A program made the translations under genes and the position numbers. Below the pieces are notes generated by a model, which searched no databases, was not told where the DNA came from, and saw nothing but the letters and a program-made list of their open reading frames with translations. DNA of 64,000 nucleotides, from the NCBI RefSeq assembly GCF_008973755.1, contig NZ_WBOM01000001.1, forward strand, positions 556,663 through 620,662. Direction: 5' to 3'. Of the stretch, positions 20,501 through 28,621 are shown in pieces. This stretch comes from Nitrincola alkalilacustris (GTDB taxonomy: Bacteria > Pseudomonadota > Gammaproteobacteria > Pseudomonadales > Balneatricaceae). Each line of letters begins with the position of its first letter. Position 1 is the stretch's first letter.

Positions 20501-21493
20501 AAAGGCGAAGATAGCCAGATACTCCCAGCCATGCACCAGGGGCAGCATCAGAACATAGGAGTCGGCATCGACCATACTGCCGGAAAAACTGTTCAGCCCG
20601 GCAACCGCAATCGGCAGTACAAACAAGCCCATCAGTATCAGGTAGACGGGGAAAAGCCAGCGCGCCATCAACAGGTTTCGTGGGTTGGTATTTTCGACAA
20701 CTGTGACATGGAACTGGCGAGGCAGGCAGATGATGGCAGCGCAGGCCAGAATGATCTCTGTCAGGAAACTGCCTGAGAAAGGAGAGCTGAATTTGCTGTT
20801 ATGGCGTAGCTGATCACTGACACTGCTCATCATCTCCGATATGCCACCAAACAGGCCGAACATGACAAAGAAGCCGACGGCAAGAAAGGCGGTCAGCTTG
20901 ATGATCGACTCAAAGGCAACCGCAAGAACCAGCCCTGGATGATGCTCGGTTGCGTCAATATGCCGGGTGCCGAACAGAATTGAGAAGATCGCCATCAGTA
21001 TTGCAACAAACAAAGCGGTATCGCTGCCCTTGCTGAGCGCTTCGGTAGCACCCGGAGCTATGGCGTTATAGCTGATCGCAACAGCCTTCAACTGCAGTGC
21101 GATATAGGGCATGGTGCCCAGAATCGCGATCAGTGTCACCAGCACAGCCAGGCTCTGGCTTTTGCCATAGCGTGAGGAGATAAAGTCGGAGATGGTGGTG
21201 ATGTTCTGCTGTTTACTGACCAGTATGATTTTCTCAATCATGCGCCAGCCAAGCAGGAATACGATGACCGGCCCGACATAGGTTGCCATGAACTCCCATC
21301 CGGTGGAGGCGGCCCTGCCCACTGCGCCATAGAAGGTCCATGATGAGCAGTAGACTGCCAGCGACAGAGAGTAGATGACCGGGTGGCTCGCCCAGCGCAT
21401 CCCGGTTTCGCTTTTGTCACCATAGTATGCAATTGCAAACAGCAGCAGCAGGTAGGCGATCGATATGAAGATGATAATCCAGCCGGAGAGCAT
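17561..21493 (-). CDS. crbS: Hybrid sensor histidine kinase with sodium:solute symporter domain (CrbS/MxtR-like)
   Basis: A protein of 1310 residues. About residues 1-560 form a 13-helix SSSF symporter domain (MLSGWIIIFISIAYLLLLF at the start). Two PAS domains follow (roughly 660-790 and 800-920), then a coiled coil, a dimerisation domain with the His near residue 954 (AAASHDLLQPLNAARLF), a HATPase domain (NFLSNAMRYT, DTGVGIP, GLGLGLAI) and a C-terminal receiver with Asp near 1240 (ILADYHLGE). This architecture is that of the acetate-switch kinase CrbS/MxtR, thought to couple transport or sensing of a solute to phosphorylation of CrbR. The ATG at 21493 begins the first helix; the 40-residue extension upstream is not supported. 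It converges on crbR with 29 bases between. Confidence 0.92.
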   Translation of the reverse strand: MLSGWIIIFISIAYLLLLFAIAYYGDKSETGMRWASHPVIYSLSLAVYCSSWTFYGAVGRAASTGWEFMATYVGPVIVFLLGWRMIEKIILVSKQQNITTISDFISSRYGKSQSLAVLVTLIAILGTMPYIALQLKAVAISYNAIAPGATEALSKGSDTALFVAILMAIFSILFGTRHIDATEHHPGLVLAVAFESIIKLTAFLAVGFFVMFGLFGGISEMMSSVSDQLRHNSKFSSPFSGSFLTEIILACAAIICLPRQFHVTVVENTNPRNLLMARWLFPVYLILMGLFVLPIAVAGLNSFSGSMVDADSYVLMLPLVHGWEYLAIFAFIGGLSAATSMVIVASITLSTMVCNDIVMPLLLRIRWLKLSRSSDLGALLLRVRRITIFCLMLMAYFYYRILGDHGPLASFGLLAFVAAIQFLPAIVGGIYWKAGTRQGVLAGMTAGMLLWCYTLVLPTMRAAQILPGELDALLPPGSELPSWLQPTSLFGLGGLNPLTHGVFWSLSVNILLFVLVSRLSVTRLVDRIQASAYINVYNKDLSDHSRLLGHVTVGDLQMLIERFLGSSRTQHAFTGFALQRNEELPLAGDKAAPELIQYTERLLAGAIGASSARIVMDSTLRGKEMQLGDVVTIVDEASQALRFNRSLLQSTIENISLGISVVDQQLRLVAWNQRYAEIFDYPDGLICVGRPAEDIFRYNARNGEYGPGDVEEHVAVRLKTLRKGNPHAYERYRPNGTVLEVRGNPMPNGGYVNTYMDITVHKRTEEALRESEQNIRIYTDNVPVLIAYLDPDRRYLFVNKAYADTYNIDRHAVSGLPCYRVLSSEEYEFRRQYIDKVIAGERQRFEIELPSTSDTPRFAEVTYIPHQGEHGDLLGYFTLYQDITERRKAEIALQETNENLEQRVRERTQALSVVNKELRKENTIRALMEDELRQAKADAEAANLGKTRFLAAASHDLLQPLNAARLFTSALAQQSHNPEIGQLVSNLDGSLHAAEELITTILDISKLDAGALEPAPSHFALDVIFQNLGAEFSALAKDRCLSFRSVNCRQVVFSDPTLLRRILQNFLSNAMRYTSSGKVLMGARRRGQSLRLEVWDTGVGIPADKLKEIFEEFKRIDNPRHSEVKGLGLGLAITERIARVLGHKIDVRSWPGKGSVFSVTIPLGDPNKAVRSKPEQRGWIRSKGLNGIKVLVIDNEPKILEGMSALLQGWSCETCTALSGNEAVEKVTTLGFQPDIILADYHLGEVHTGIMALQQLQPLWSKPVPAIVITADRTDEVKEEIEAFGTHLLTKPIKPASLRAMINKVIAQTR

Positions 21494-21693
21494 AGTAGCG
21501 ACTTCGATAGTGACGTTGGGACAAGTGTAACGCGTTATTGCAAGGGTTTGGCAGTCTGGCAGGAGCAAAATAACAACTTTGGCTCTTATACCATTGTATA
21601 GGAGTGTCATCACGACGCTCTCTTTTGTCTGCTGTTAACTCTATGATATTTATAGATATTCTCTTATTATTTGATGAAGGTCAAAAAAAGCTG

Positions 21694-21739
21694 AGACTAA
21701 AGTCGGGGATTTTCTGGACCAGACTGTTTGTTAGATTGA
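21694..21739 (+). promoter_or_regulatory. Candidate CrbR site and -10 region of the first symporter operon
   Basis: GACTAAAGTCGGG at 21694-21706 is followed 20 bases later by TTTGTTAGATTGA at 21727-21739. The same two blocks, 31 instead of 33 bases apart, occur before the second symporter operon. The second block could supply a -10 (TAGATT), putting the first block at the position of a class II activator site. Not proven. Confidence 0.5.
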
Positions 21740-21793
21740 ACCTGTCCTTTTCCGAGAAACCTCTCAATAACAACAAAATGGGGGAAAGCTGTT

Positions 21794-22057
21794 ATGGCGG
21801 ACCAATCTGATAAAGCGGCGTTGTACTGGAAGGCGAATCTGCGCCTGATAGTCATTAGCCTCGCAATCTGGGCCTTTGTGTCCTATGGCTGTGGAATACT
21901 CTTCCGCCCCTTGCTGGCCAATATTTCGATCGGGGGCACTGATCTGGGATTCTGGTTTGCGCAGCAAGGTTCGATTCTGACCTTTATCCTGCTGATCTTC
22001 TTCTACGCCTGGAGAATGAACACGCTCGATAAAGAACTGGGTGCAGGCGAGGAGTAA
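21794..22057 (+). CDS. DUF4212 small subunit of sodium/solute symporter (copy 1)
   Basis: An 87-residue membrane protein with two hydrophobic helices (LRLIVISLAIWAFVSYGCG and WFAQQGSILTFILLIFFYAW). It matches the DUF4212 / putative solute:sodium symporter small subunit family, including the conserved Y/W-x-ANLRLI start and GFWFAQQGS. Its partner is the large symporter 6 bases downstream; the pair probably imports acetate or another short carboxylate across the inner membrane. GGGGAAAG precedes the ATG. Confidence 0.9.
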   Translation: MADQSDKAALYWKANLRLIVISLAIWAFVSYGCGILFRPLLANISIGGTDLGFWFAQQGSILTFILLIFFYAWRMNTLDKELGAGEE

Positions 22058-22063
22058 TACCAG

Positions 22064-23830
22064 ATGAGTCAATTTGCAATCAACCTCTTGTTCGTTGGTG
22101 CTTCTTTCGCCCTCTATATCGGTATCGCGGTATGGGCACGTGCCGGCTCAACCAAAGAGTTCTACGTTGCCGGTGGTGGGGTTAACCCGGTCACCAATGG
22201 TATGGCCACTGCGGCCGACTGGATGTCTGCGGCATCCTTCATCTCCATGGCGGGTCTGCTCTCCGTGGGTTATGTCAACTCCTCCTTCCTGATGGGTTGG
22301 ACGGGTGGTTACGTACTGCTGGCGATGCTGCTGGCACCTTACCTGCGTAAGTTCGGCAAATTCACGGTACCCGATTTCATCGGTGATCGTTTCTACAGCC
22401 AGGGTGCTCGCCTCACGGCGGTTGTCTGTCTGATCATCATGTCGGTCACCTATGTTATCGGTCAGATGACCGGTGCTGGTGTTGCCTTCTCACGCTTCCT
22501 TGAAGTGAGCAGCTCGGCCGGTATCTGGATCGCGGCGGCTATAGTCTTCATCTACGCCGTATTCGGTGGTATGAAGGGTATCACCTATACTCAGGTGGCT
22601 CAGTATGTCGTACTGATTGTGGCCTACACCATTCCAGCCGTCTTCATCTCGCTGCAGTTGACCGGCAATCCTATCCCGATGTTCGGTATGTTCAGTGAGC
22701 ACACTGAGTCTGGTCTGCCACTGTTGCAGAAGCTGGATGAAGTGGTTCGTGAGCTTGGCTTCCGTGATTACACTGCTGATGTTGATAACAAACTGAACAT
22801 GGTGCTGTTCACCCTGTCTCTGATGATCGGTACTGCTGGTCTGCCACACGTTATCATCCGTTTCTTCACCGTACCTAAAGTCTCTGATGCCCGCTGGTCT
22901 GCCGGTTGGACACTGATCTTCATTGCGATCCTGTATCTGACAGCACCTGCTGTTGCATCCATGGCGCGTCTGAACCTGCTGACCACCATCTATCCTGATG
23001 GCCCGACTCAGCCGGCTCTGGAGTACGCCGATCGTCCTGACTGGGTTAAAACCTGGGAAACGACCGGTCTGATCCGCTTTGAAGACAAGAACAATGATGG
23101 ACGCATCCAAATGTATGCCGACACGACGCCTGCAGGCATCGCAATTGCGCAGGAGCGTGGTTGGGAAGGCAACGAGTTGGTGGTGAATAACGATATCCTG
23201 GTTCTGGCTAACCCCGAAATCGCGAATCTTCCACCCTGGGTTATCGGTCTGATTGCAGCCGGTGGTATTGCAGCGGCACTCTCCACTGCGGCGGGTCTGT
23301 TGCTGGCGATCTCCTCTGCGATCAGTCATGACTTGATCAAGAACATCATCAATCCGAAGATATCTGAAAAAGGGGAGATGCTGGCAGCCCGTATCTCAAT
23401 GGGTGGTGCCATACTCCTGGCAACCTATCTGGGCTTGAATCCACCCGGGTTCGCGGCGCAGGTGGTAGCACTGGCGTTTGGTATCGCAGCGGCATCACTC
23501 TTCCCTGCGCTGATGATGGGTATTTTCTCCAAGCGGGTGAACAGCAAGGGCGCAATTGCCGGTATGCTGACCGGTCTGATTGCAACCCTGCTCTATATCT
23601 TCACCTTCCTGGGCTGGTTCTTTATTCCAGGAACTGCCACTCTGGCTAACACGCCTGATAACTGGCTGTTCGGTATCTCTCCACTCTCCTTCGGTGCAGT
23701 GGGTGCGATGTTGAACTTCGCGGTCGCCTATGGCATATCAATGATGACTGAAGAGCCTCCACAGGAAATTCAGGATCTGGTTGAAAGTGTGCGCTCACCT
23801 CACGGTGCCGGCGGCGCAGTCAGCCACTGA
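22064..23830 (+). CDS. Sodium:solute symporter family protein, VC_2705 subfamily (copy 1; likely acetate uptake)
   Basis: A 588-residue SSSF transporter with about 13 membrane helices. Typical stretches are STKEFYVAGGGVNPVTNGMATAADWMSAASF (helix 2 sodium-site region) and the GGMKGITYTQVAQY segment. Annotated relatives are called cation acetate symporters; the acs/crbRS context supports acetate, but the substrate is inferred. A soluble loop near residue 341 carries DKNNDGRI, an EF-hand-like calcium loop also present in copy 2. It follows the DUF4212 subunit in one operon that ends at a strong terminator. Confidence 0.9.
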   Translation: MSQFAINLLFVGASFALYIGIAVWARAGSTKEFYVAGGGVNPVTNGMATAADWMSAASFISMAGLLSVGYVNSSFLMGWTGGYVLLAMLLAPYLRKFGKFTVPDFIGDRFYSQGARLTAVVCLIIMSVTYVIGQMTGAGVAFSRFLEVSSSAGIWIAAAIVFIYAVFGGMKGITYTQVAQYVVLIVAYTIPAVFISLQLTGNPIPMFGMFSEHTESGLPLLQKLDEVVRELGFRDYTADVDNKLNMVLFTLSLMIGTAGLPHVIIRFFTVPKVSDARWSAGWTLIFIAILYLTAPAVASMARLNLLTTIYPDGPTQPALEYADRPDWVKTWETTGLIRFEDKNNDGRIQMYADTTPAGIAIAQERGWEGNELVVNNDILVLANPEIANLPPWVIGLIAAGGIAAALSTAAGLLLAISSAISHDLIKNIINPKISEKGEMLAARISMGGAILLATYLGLNPPGFAAQVVALAFGIAAASLFPALMMGIFSKRVNSKGAIAGMLTGLIATLLYIFTFLGWFFIPGTATLANTPDNWLFGISPLSFGAVGAMLNFAVAYGISMMTEEPPQEIQDLVESVRSPHGAGGAVSH

Positions 23831-23854
23831 TCTCTCTCAGGCTTCAGGCTGATC

Positions 23855-23879
23855 AAGGCCCCCATATGGGGGCCTTTTT
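23855..23879 (+). terminator. Rho-independent terminator after symporter copy 1
   Basis: An exact palindrome, AAGGCCCCCATATGGGGGCC with TT completing the arm, is followed by a T run. Because it is symmetric with A and T runs on each side it could work in both directions. Confidence 0.93.
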
Positions 23880-23975
23880 ATTAAACCCACTTCTTGCTGA
23901 TCTGCCATGCAGGCCTTGACGTCGCATGCATGCTCGGCAGAAGATGCGGTTTTGCTCACAGAAAGGAAATGTGCG

Positions 23976-24482
23976 ATGTTCTGGGATTTAGTTGGTACTG
24001 TTTTTTCAGGCCTCGGGGCTGCGGGGGTTGCGTTTTTTTTGCGTGCCCTGAGCCGTAAGCGCTTGCCGGTCTGGCTTGTGCCTGTGTTTGCCGGTGTCGG
24101 AATGATGGCGTATCAGATCTATGGTGAGTACACCTGGTTCGATCACAAGCAGTCGCTGCTGCCAGCCGGGTCTGTCGTGCTTGAAACCCATGATGTGAAA
24201 CTGCCCTGGCGCCCCTGGAGCTATCTGTTTCCGCAAACGCTGGAGTTTACTGTGCTGGATCAGGCTAACCTGCGCCGTATTGAGCAGGATGATCAGCAGA
24301 TAGTCGAAATGGTGATCTACCGCTTTGAACGTCGCACCTACGACCGGGTTGAGATTGAGCCGCAACTGCTGAACTGTCTGACCGGCGATCTGGTGCCTCT
24401 GACAGAGCAGGGGCAGCCCCGACTGGAGCTTGCCACACGTATAGAGTTGGATAGTCGTCTCGCGCAGTTGACCTGCCGCTAG
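23976..24482 (+). CDS. Conserved-looking hypothetical membrane protein
   Basis: A 168-residue protein I do not recognise. Two hydrophobic helices lie at the N-terminus (FWDLVGTVFSGLGAAGVAFFL and WLVPVFAGVGMMAYQIYG), separated by a basic turn (RALSRKRLP), followed by about 115 soluble residues rich in beta-type sequence (VVLETHDVKLPWRPW ... QTLEFTVLDQANLRRIEQDD). The tail is probably periplasmic or cytoplasmic depending on insertion. The ATG at 23976 has AGGA eight bases upstream; a longer frame from 23907 begins inside the terminator-proximal region and is unlikely. It sits alone between the two symporter operons, so a link to acetate uptake is only positional. Confidence 0.75.
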   Translation: MFWDLVGTVFSGLGAAGVAFFLRALSRKRLPVWLVPVFAGVGMMAYQIYGEYTWFDHKQSLLPAGSVVLETHDVKLPWRPWSYLFPQTLEFTVLDQANLRRIEQDDQQIVEMVIYRFERRTYDRVEIEPQLLNCLTGDLVPLTEQGQPRLELATRIELDSRLAQLTCR

Positions 24483-24535
24483 GCGGGCCATCCGGCATCG
24501 GTCGGTACCTCCGAGGCACTGGCGTTTCCGGTTAA

Positions 24536-24579
24536 GACTAATGTCGGGCTTCTCTTGGCCGCCTCCTTTGTTAGATTGA
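24536..24579 (+). promoter_or_regulatory. Candidate CrbR site and -10 region of the second symporter operon
   Basis: GACTAATGTCGGG at 24536-24548 and TTTGTTAGATTGA at 24567-24579 repeat the arrangement at 21694-21739 with nearly identical bases and spacing. The intervening sequences differ, so this is conserved motif pairing and not a simple recent duplication. Confidence 0.5.
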
Positions 24580-24637
24580 TGGTTGCTGCTCTGATGGATC
24601 AGCAGATAATCAAAATAATAAAGTGAAGGGGGCGCCC

Positions 24638-24910
24638 ATGCCCAAGCCCATGTCCACGCACCAGGATACTGTTCGCGCTTACTGGCGAGCTAATCTGCGC
24701 CTGATAGGTATCTATCTTGGAATCTGGTTTGCAGCTTCATATGGCTGCGGCATCCTCTTTGTTGATCTGCTGGATCAGTACAGTCTGTTCGGCTATCCGC
24801 TTGGCTTCTGGTTTGCACAGCAGGGCTCAATCTACGTGTTTGTACTGATTGTATGGGGCTATATGTTCAGTATGAACCGTCTGGATAAGCAGTACGATGT
24901 TCAGGAGTAG
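24638..24910 (+). CDS. DUF4212 small subunit of sodium/solute symporter (copy 2)
   Basis: A 90-residue paralogue of the protein at 21794, with the same ANLRLIGIYLGIWFAASYGCG and GFWFAQQGSIYVF helices. The ATG at 24638 follows GAAGGGG with good spacing; the GTG at 24623 is inside that site and a further ATG at 24650 is a possible alternative. It precedes its large subunit by 30 bases, where copy 1 has only 6. Confidence 0.88.
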   Translation: MPKPMSTHQDTVRAYWRANLRLIGIYLGIWFAASYGCGILFVDLLDQYSLFGYPLGFWFAQQGSIYVFVLIVWGYMFSMNRLDKQYDVQE

Positions 24911-24940
24911 CGCGCCATTCAGGCATTCGGAGATGGCAGC

Positions 24941-26731
24941 ATGACTCTCAATGTGCTGACTTTTCTGTTTATCGGCGCCTCCTTTGCACTTTATATCGGC
25001 ATAGCCATATGGACTCGCGCCGGCTCAACGCGTGAGTTTTACATTGCCGGTGGTGGTGTTTCGCCCATGGCGAATGGAATGGCGACTGCAGCCGATTGGA
25101 TGTCAGCGGCCTCATTTCTGTCTCTGGCTGGCGTTATTGCCTTTATGGGGCGGGATGGCTCTGCCTTTCTGATGGGCTGGACCGGTGGCTATGTGATGCT
25201 GGCTTTGCTGCTGGCGCCTTATCTGAGAAAGTTCGGTAAATTCACAGTTCCGGATTTTATCGGTGATCGCTACGACGCAAGCCTGGCCAGAGGCTTGGCA
25301 CTGCTGTGCGCCATTCTGATCTCATTCATATATGTGGCCGGTCAGATGCGAGGCGTAGGGATTGTCTTCTCCCGCTATCTGCAGGTACAGATCGAGTGGG
25401 GTGTGCTGATCGGCATGGCGATAGTGTTCTGTTATGCCGTGCTGGGTGGTATGAAGGGGATCACCTACACCCAGGTGGCTCAGTACTGCGTGATGATCTG
25501 TGCTTTTCTGGTGCCTGCTCTGTTTTTGTCACTGCTGATGTCAGGGCATCTGCTGCCTCAGCTCGGGTTGGGTGCACAGCTGGATGATGGTCGGACAGTG
25601 CTGCAGACCCTGGATGAGATGCTGACCGAGCTGGGGTTTGATCCCTATACCCAGGGGCAAAGGTCTACCTGGGATCGCTTCATGCTGACGCTGGTGCTGA
25701 TGTGTGGAACGGCTGGTCTGCCGCATATCATTGTACGTTTTTTTACCGTGCCGAATGTACGCGATGCCCGCGAGTCGGCCGGTTGGGCGCTGGTTTTCAT
25801 TGCACTTCTGTACACCTCTGTGCCGGGTGTTGCCGCGTTTGGCAGGATCAATCTGATTCAGACGCTTAATGGACCTGATCAGCAGGGGGTTGCCTATGAG
25901 GCGATGCCGGACTGGTTCAGAACCTGGGAGGGTGCCGGTCTGATCGCCTGGCATGATCATAACGGCGATGGCCGGGTGCAGTACGCGGCGGGGAGCGTAG
26001 CTGATGGTGGGCGCCCTGTTTTCAGCGGTGAGCGTGGTGAGATGGGAGAGCGACTGCTGTCCAACCCTTCCAGCGGCGAGTTTGATCCGACACGGCAGCC
26101 GTTCGCATCCGAGATCTATATTGATCATGACATACTGGTGCTGGCAAATCCCGAGATAGCCATGTTGCCTGAATGGGTGGTAGCGCTGGTGGCGGCGGGT
26201 GCCGTTGCAGCTGCGCTGTCGACAGCGGCAGGGTTGTTACTCGTGATATCGACATCCGTATCGCATGATCTGATGAAGAGAACCCTGAGGCCGAACATGT
26301 CGGACAGGCAGGAGTTGCGCTTTGCGCGCTTGTCTGCAGTGCTGGCGCTGTTGTTGGCCGGCTATTTCGGGATTAACCCGCCGGGGTTTGTGGCTGAGGT
26401 GGTGGCGCTTGCATTCGGTCTGGCGGCTGCCACTGTTTTTCCGGCAATCGTGCTGGGAATCTTCTGTCGGCGCATGAATTCAGCCGGCGCAGTGAGCGGT
26501 ATGCTGGTTGGTTTGTTCAGTACCCTGGCCTACGTGATCTACTTCAAGTTCATGGGTGGTCAGGAGGCCCAGTGGGTGCTGGGTGTGTCGCCCGAAGCCT
26601 TTGGTGCGTTGGCGATGGTGCTTAATTTTGCCACTGCCCTGGTGGTGATGTGTCTGACACCGGCTCCACCGGAGAGTGTGCAGAGGTTGATTGATAATGT
26701 CCGTATACCGCGTGGTACAAGATGGCAGTAG
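24941..26731 (+). CDS. Sodium:solute symporter family protein, VC_2705 subfamily (copy 2)
   Basis: A 596-residue SSSF transporter, clearly paralogous to copy 1 (STREFYIAGGGVSPMANGMATAADWMSAASF; GGMKGITYTQVAQY). The loop after the EF-hand-like DHNGDGRV (residue 339) is about 20 residues longer than in copy 1, rich in Gly and Ser. The substrate may differ from copy 1 (acetate versus propionate, pyruvate or similar) or only the expression may differ. GGAG stands eight bases before the ATG. The next gene starts 48 bases after its stop, with no terminator seen between. Confidence 0.9.
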   Translation: MTLNVLTFLFIGASFALYIGIAIWTRAGSTREFYIAGGGVSPMANGMATAADWMSAASFLSLAGVIAFMGRDGSAFLMGWTGGYVMLALLLAPYLRKFGKFTVPDFIGDRYDASLARGLALLCAILISFIYVAGQMRGVGIVFSRYLQVQIEWGVLIGMAIVFCYAVLGGMKGITYTQVAQYCVMICAFLVPALFLSLLMSGHLLPQLGLGAQLDDGRTVLQTLDEMLTELGFDPYTQGQRSTWDRFMLTLVLMCGTAGLPHIIVRFFTVPNVRDARESAGWALVFIALLYTSVPGVAAFGRINLIQTLNGPDQQGVAYEAMPDWFRTWEGAGLIAWHDHNGDGRVQYAAGSVADGGRPVFSGERGEMGERLLSNPSSGEFDPTRQPFASEIYIDHDILVLANPEIAMLPEWVVALVAAGAVAAALSTAAGLLLVISTSVSHDLMKRTLRPNMSDRQELRFARLSAVLALLLAGYFGINPPGFVAEVVALAFGLAAATVFPAIVLGIFCRRMNSAGAVSGMLVGLFSTLAYVIYFKFMGGQEAQWVLGVSPEAFGALAMVLNFATALVVMCLTPAPPESVQRLIDNVRIPRGTRWQ

Positions 26732-26779
26732 ACGGGCGATAAGCAGAGTTTTTCATTCAGATTTTCAGGAGTATAGCGC

Positions 26780-28618
26780 ATGCCCGATTCATTCAATATG
26801 GAGAATCTGCCGTTCAGTCTGCTGAGTGAGCAGGAGCAGAAACTGCTGCGCAACCATCTGGATATAGGCTATTTCCAACGAGGTGAAACGCTGATTGCAG
26901 CCGGTCAGGAACCTGAAGGGCTGTTTATCATCATGAAAGGACGGGTCGGTGAGAGTGATCTGTCGGATGCCTCGGGCGATACAGAGGAAAAGAGTCACAA
27001 TGTGTTTGTCCATTATGAGGATGAGGACTATTTCGGTGGCTGGTCGGTCCTGAATGGCAAGGCAATCCATAACTTCATCGCTGTTGAAGAAACCATCTGC
27101 CATATTCTGCCAACACGGATACTGCTGGATCTGATTGCCGGGAACCCAATGTTTGCGGACTACTTCCAGCAGAATCTGACGGCCAAACGTGAGATCGCTG
27201 ACCAGTATGGGCAAAGTCAGGATATGGCGGAGTTCATGCTGGCACGTATTACCGATGGCATCATACGTGAGCCTTTGATTGTGCCGGAAAAAACCAGCCT
27301 GCGTGAAGCCACTCAGTTGATGCGTGAGCATAAGGCTGACTGCGTGCTGGCAAAGCGCGGCAACCGCTATGGCATGGTGACGGGGACCGATCTGCTGGAT
27401 GCTGTGGTACTGAATGGCAAACCATTGGAGGAGGATGTGGCGGATATCGCCAGTTACCGTCTGATCAGTATTGATCCTGAAGACTACCTGTTCAACGCCC
27501 TGATCATGATGACTCAGCAGCAGATTGAGCGTGTGGTCGTGATGCGGGGGAATGAGTTGTGTGGTGTTGTGGAACTGACTGATGTGTTGAGTCATTTTTC
27601 CAGCCACTCGCATGTGATCGGGTTGAGAGTGGAGCGAGCCAAAACGGTCGAAGAGTTGCGTCAGGCAGCTCGGGGGCTGACGGAGCTGATCAAGGCGCTG
27701 ATCTCGACCGGTGTGCGCATTCGCTTCACGATGGAGCTGCTGGCTGCGATGAACGGGCGGATACTGGGGAAGCTGTTTGATCTTCTGATCCCGGTTGATA
27801 TGCGACCACATGTCTGCCTGATCGTGATGGGTTCGGAAGGGCGGGGTGAGCAGATCATGAAAACGGATCAGGATAATGGGCTGATCTACAGAGATGGTCT
27901 TGACTGGCCGGGAATGCATGATGCCATGAAAATTTTCAGTGATACGCTGATCTCTTTTGGCTTCCCCCCTTGTCCCGGCAATATCATGGTATCCAATCCT
28001 GAGTGGGTTAACACTACCAGTGACTGGGCGGCGAAGCTCAGCCGCTGGGCAGAGAGTTGTGAAGGGACGTCCGTCATGAATCTGGCGATAGCGGTTGATG
28101 GCAAGCCCGTGGCAGGCAACAGTGCCCTGTTCAAGGCGGCCCGCGGCGCCTTTCTGCGCAATATTCGTAATAATGATATTTTCTATTCACATTTTGCCAG
28201 GGCATCGCTGAATTTCGAGACGCCTTTGACATTCTTTGGTAGCCTGAAGGATAAAGGGCAGCTGGATGTCAAGAAAGGGGGAGTGTTCCCGATCGTACAT
28301 GGCGTCAGAACCATGGCGCTTGAGCACCGCATACTGGAAACCAATACCTTCAAGCGGATAGAGGCGCTGGTCGAGATGGGTCAGATGCAGAAGTCGATGG
28401 GCGATAATCTTTCTGAAGCTCTGGCACTGTTTATTCAGCAGCGTCTGAAGCAGCAGATAATAAGAGTGGATGAGAGTGATACGGGTATTGATGAAACACC
28501 AAACATGGTGGATCTGCAGAAGCTGTCCAAGCTGGATAGGGAGCTGTTGCGTGATGCCTTGCGCATCGTGAAGGATTTCAAAAAGTTTCTGACTTTACAC
28601 TACCACCTGAGTAATTGA
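26780..28618 (+). CDS. Putative nucleotidyltransferase with cNMP-binding and CBS domains (DUF294 family)
   Basis: A 612-residue soluble protein. Residues 10-140 are a cyclic-nucleotide-binding-like barrel (FQRGETLIAAGQEPEGLFIIMKGRVG). Two CBS units follow (about 165-285: MREHKADCVLAKRGNRYGMVTGTDLLDAV and QQIERVVVMRGNELCGVVELTDVL). The DUF294 nucleotidyltransferase core has VMGSEGRGEQIMKTDQDNGLIY, with the GSxxR and DxD-type metal residues as in GlnD-like enzymes, and a C-terminal helical domain ends it. Such genes travel with acetate symporters and the following exonuclease in many gammaproteobacteria, but the target is unknown. AGGAG precedes the ATG. Confidence 0.88.
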   Translation: MPDSFNMENLPFSLLSEQEQKLLRNHLDIGYFQRGETLIAAGQEPEGLFIIMKGRVGESDLSDASGDTEEKSHNVFVHYEDEDYFGGWSVLNGKAIHNFIAVEETICHILPTRILLDLIAGNPMFADYFQQNLTAKREIADQYGQSQDMAEFMLARITDGIIREPLIVPEKTSLREATQLMREHKADCVLAKRGNRYGMVTGTDLLDAVVLNGKPLEEDVADIASYRLISIDPEDYLFNALIMMTQQQIERVVVMRGNELCGVVELTDVLSHFSSHSHVIGLRVERAKTVEELRQAARGLTELIKALISTGVRIRFTMELLAAMNGRILGKLFDLLIPVDMRPHVCLIVMGSEGRGEQIMKTDQDNGLIYRDGLDWPGMHDAMKIFSDTLISFGFPPCPGNIMVSNPEWVNTTSDWAAKLSRWAESCEGTSVMNLAIAVDGKPVAGNSALFKAARGAFLRNIRNNDIFYSHFARASLNFETPLTFFGSLKDKGQLDVKKGGVFPIVHGVRTMALEHRILETNTFKRIEALVEMGQMQKSMGDNLSEALALFIQQRLKQQIIRVDESDTGIDETPNMVDLQKLSKLDRELLRDALRIVKDFKKFLTLHYHLSN

Positions 28619-28621
28619 ACG

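Noticed and set aside
26789..27919. 376-codon open frame antisense to the DUF294 gene
   Set aside because: Lies wholly within a gene with clear domains; no recognisable motifs and shadow-type amino-acid composition.
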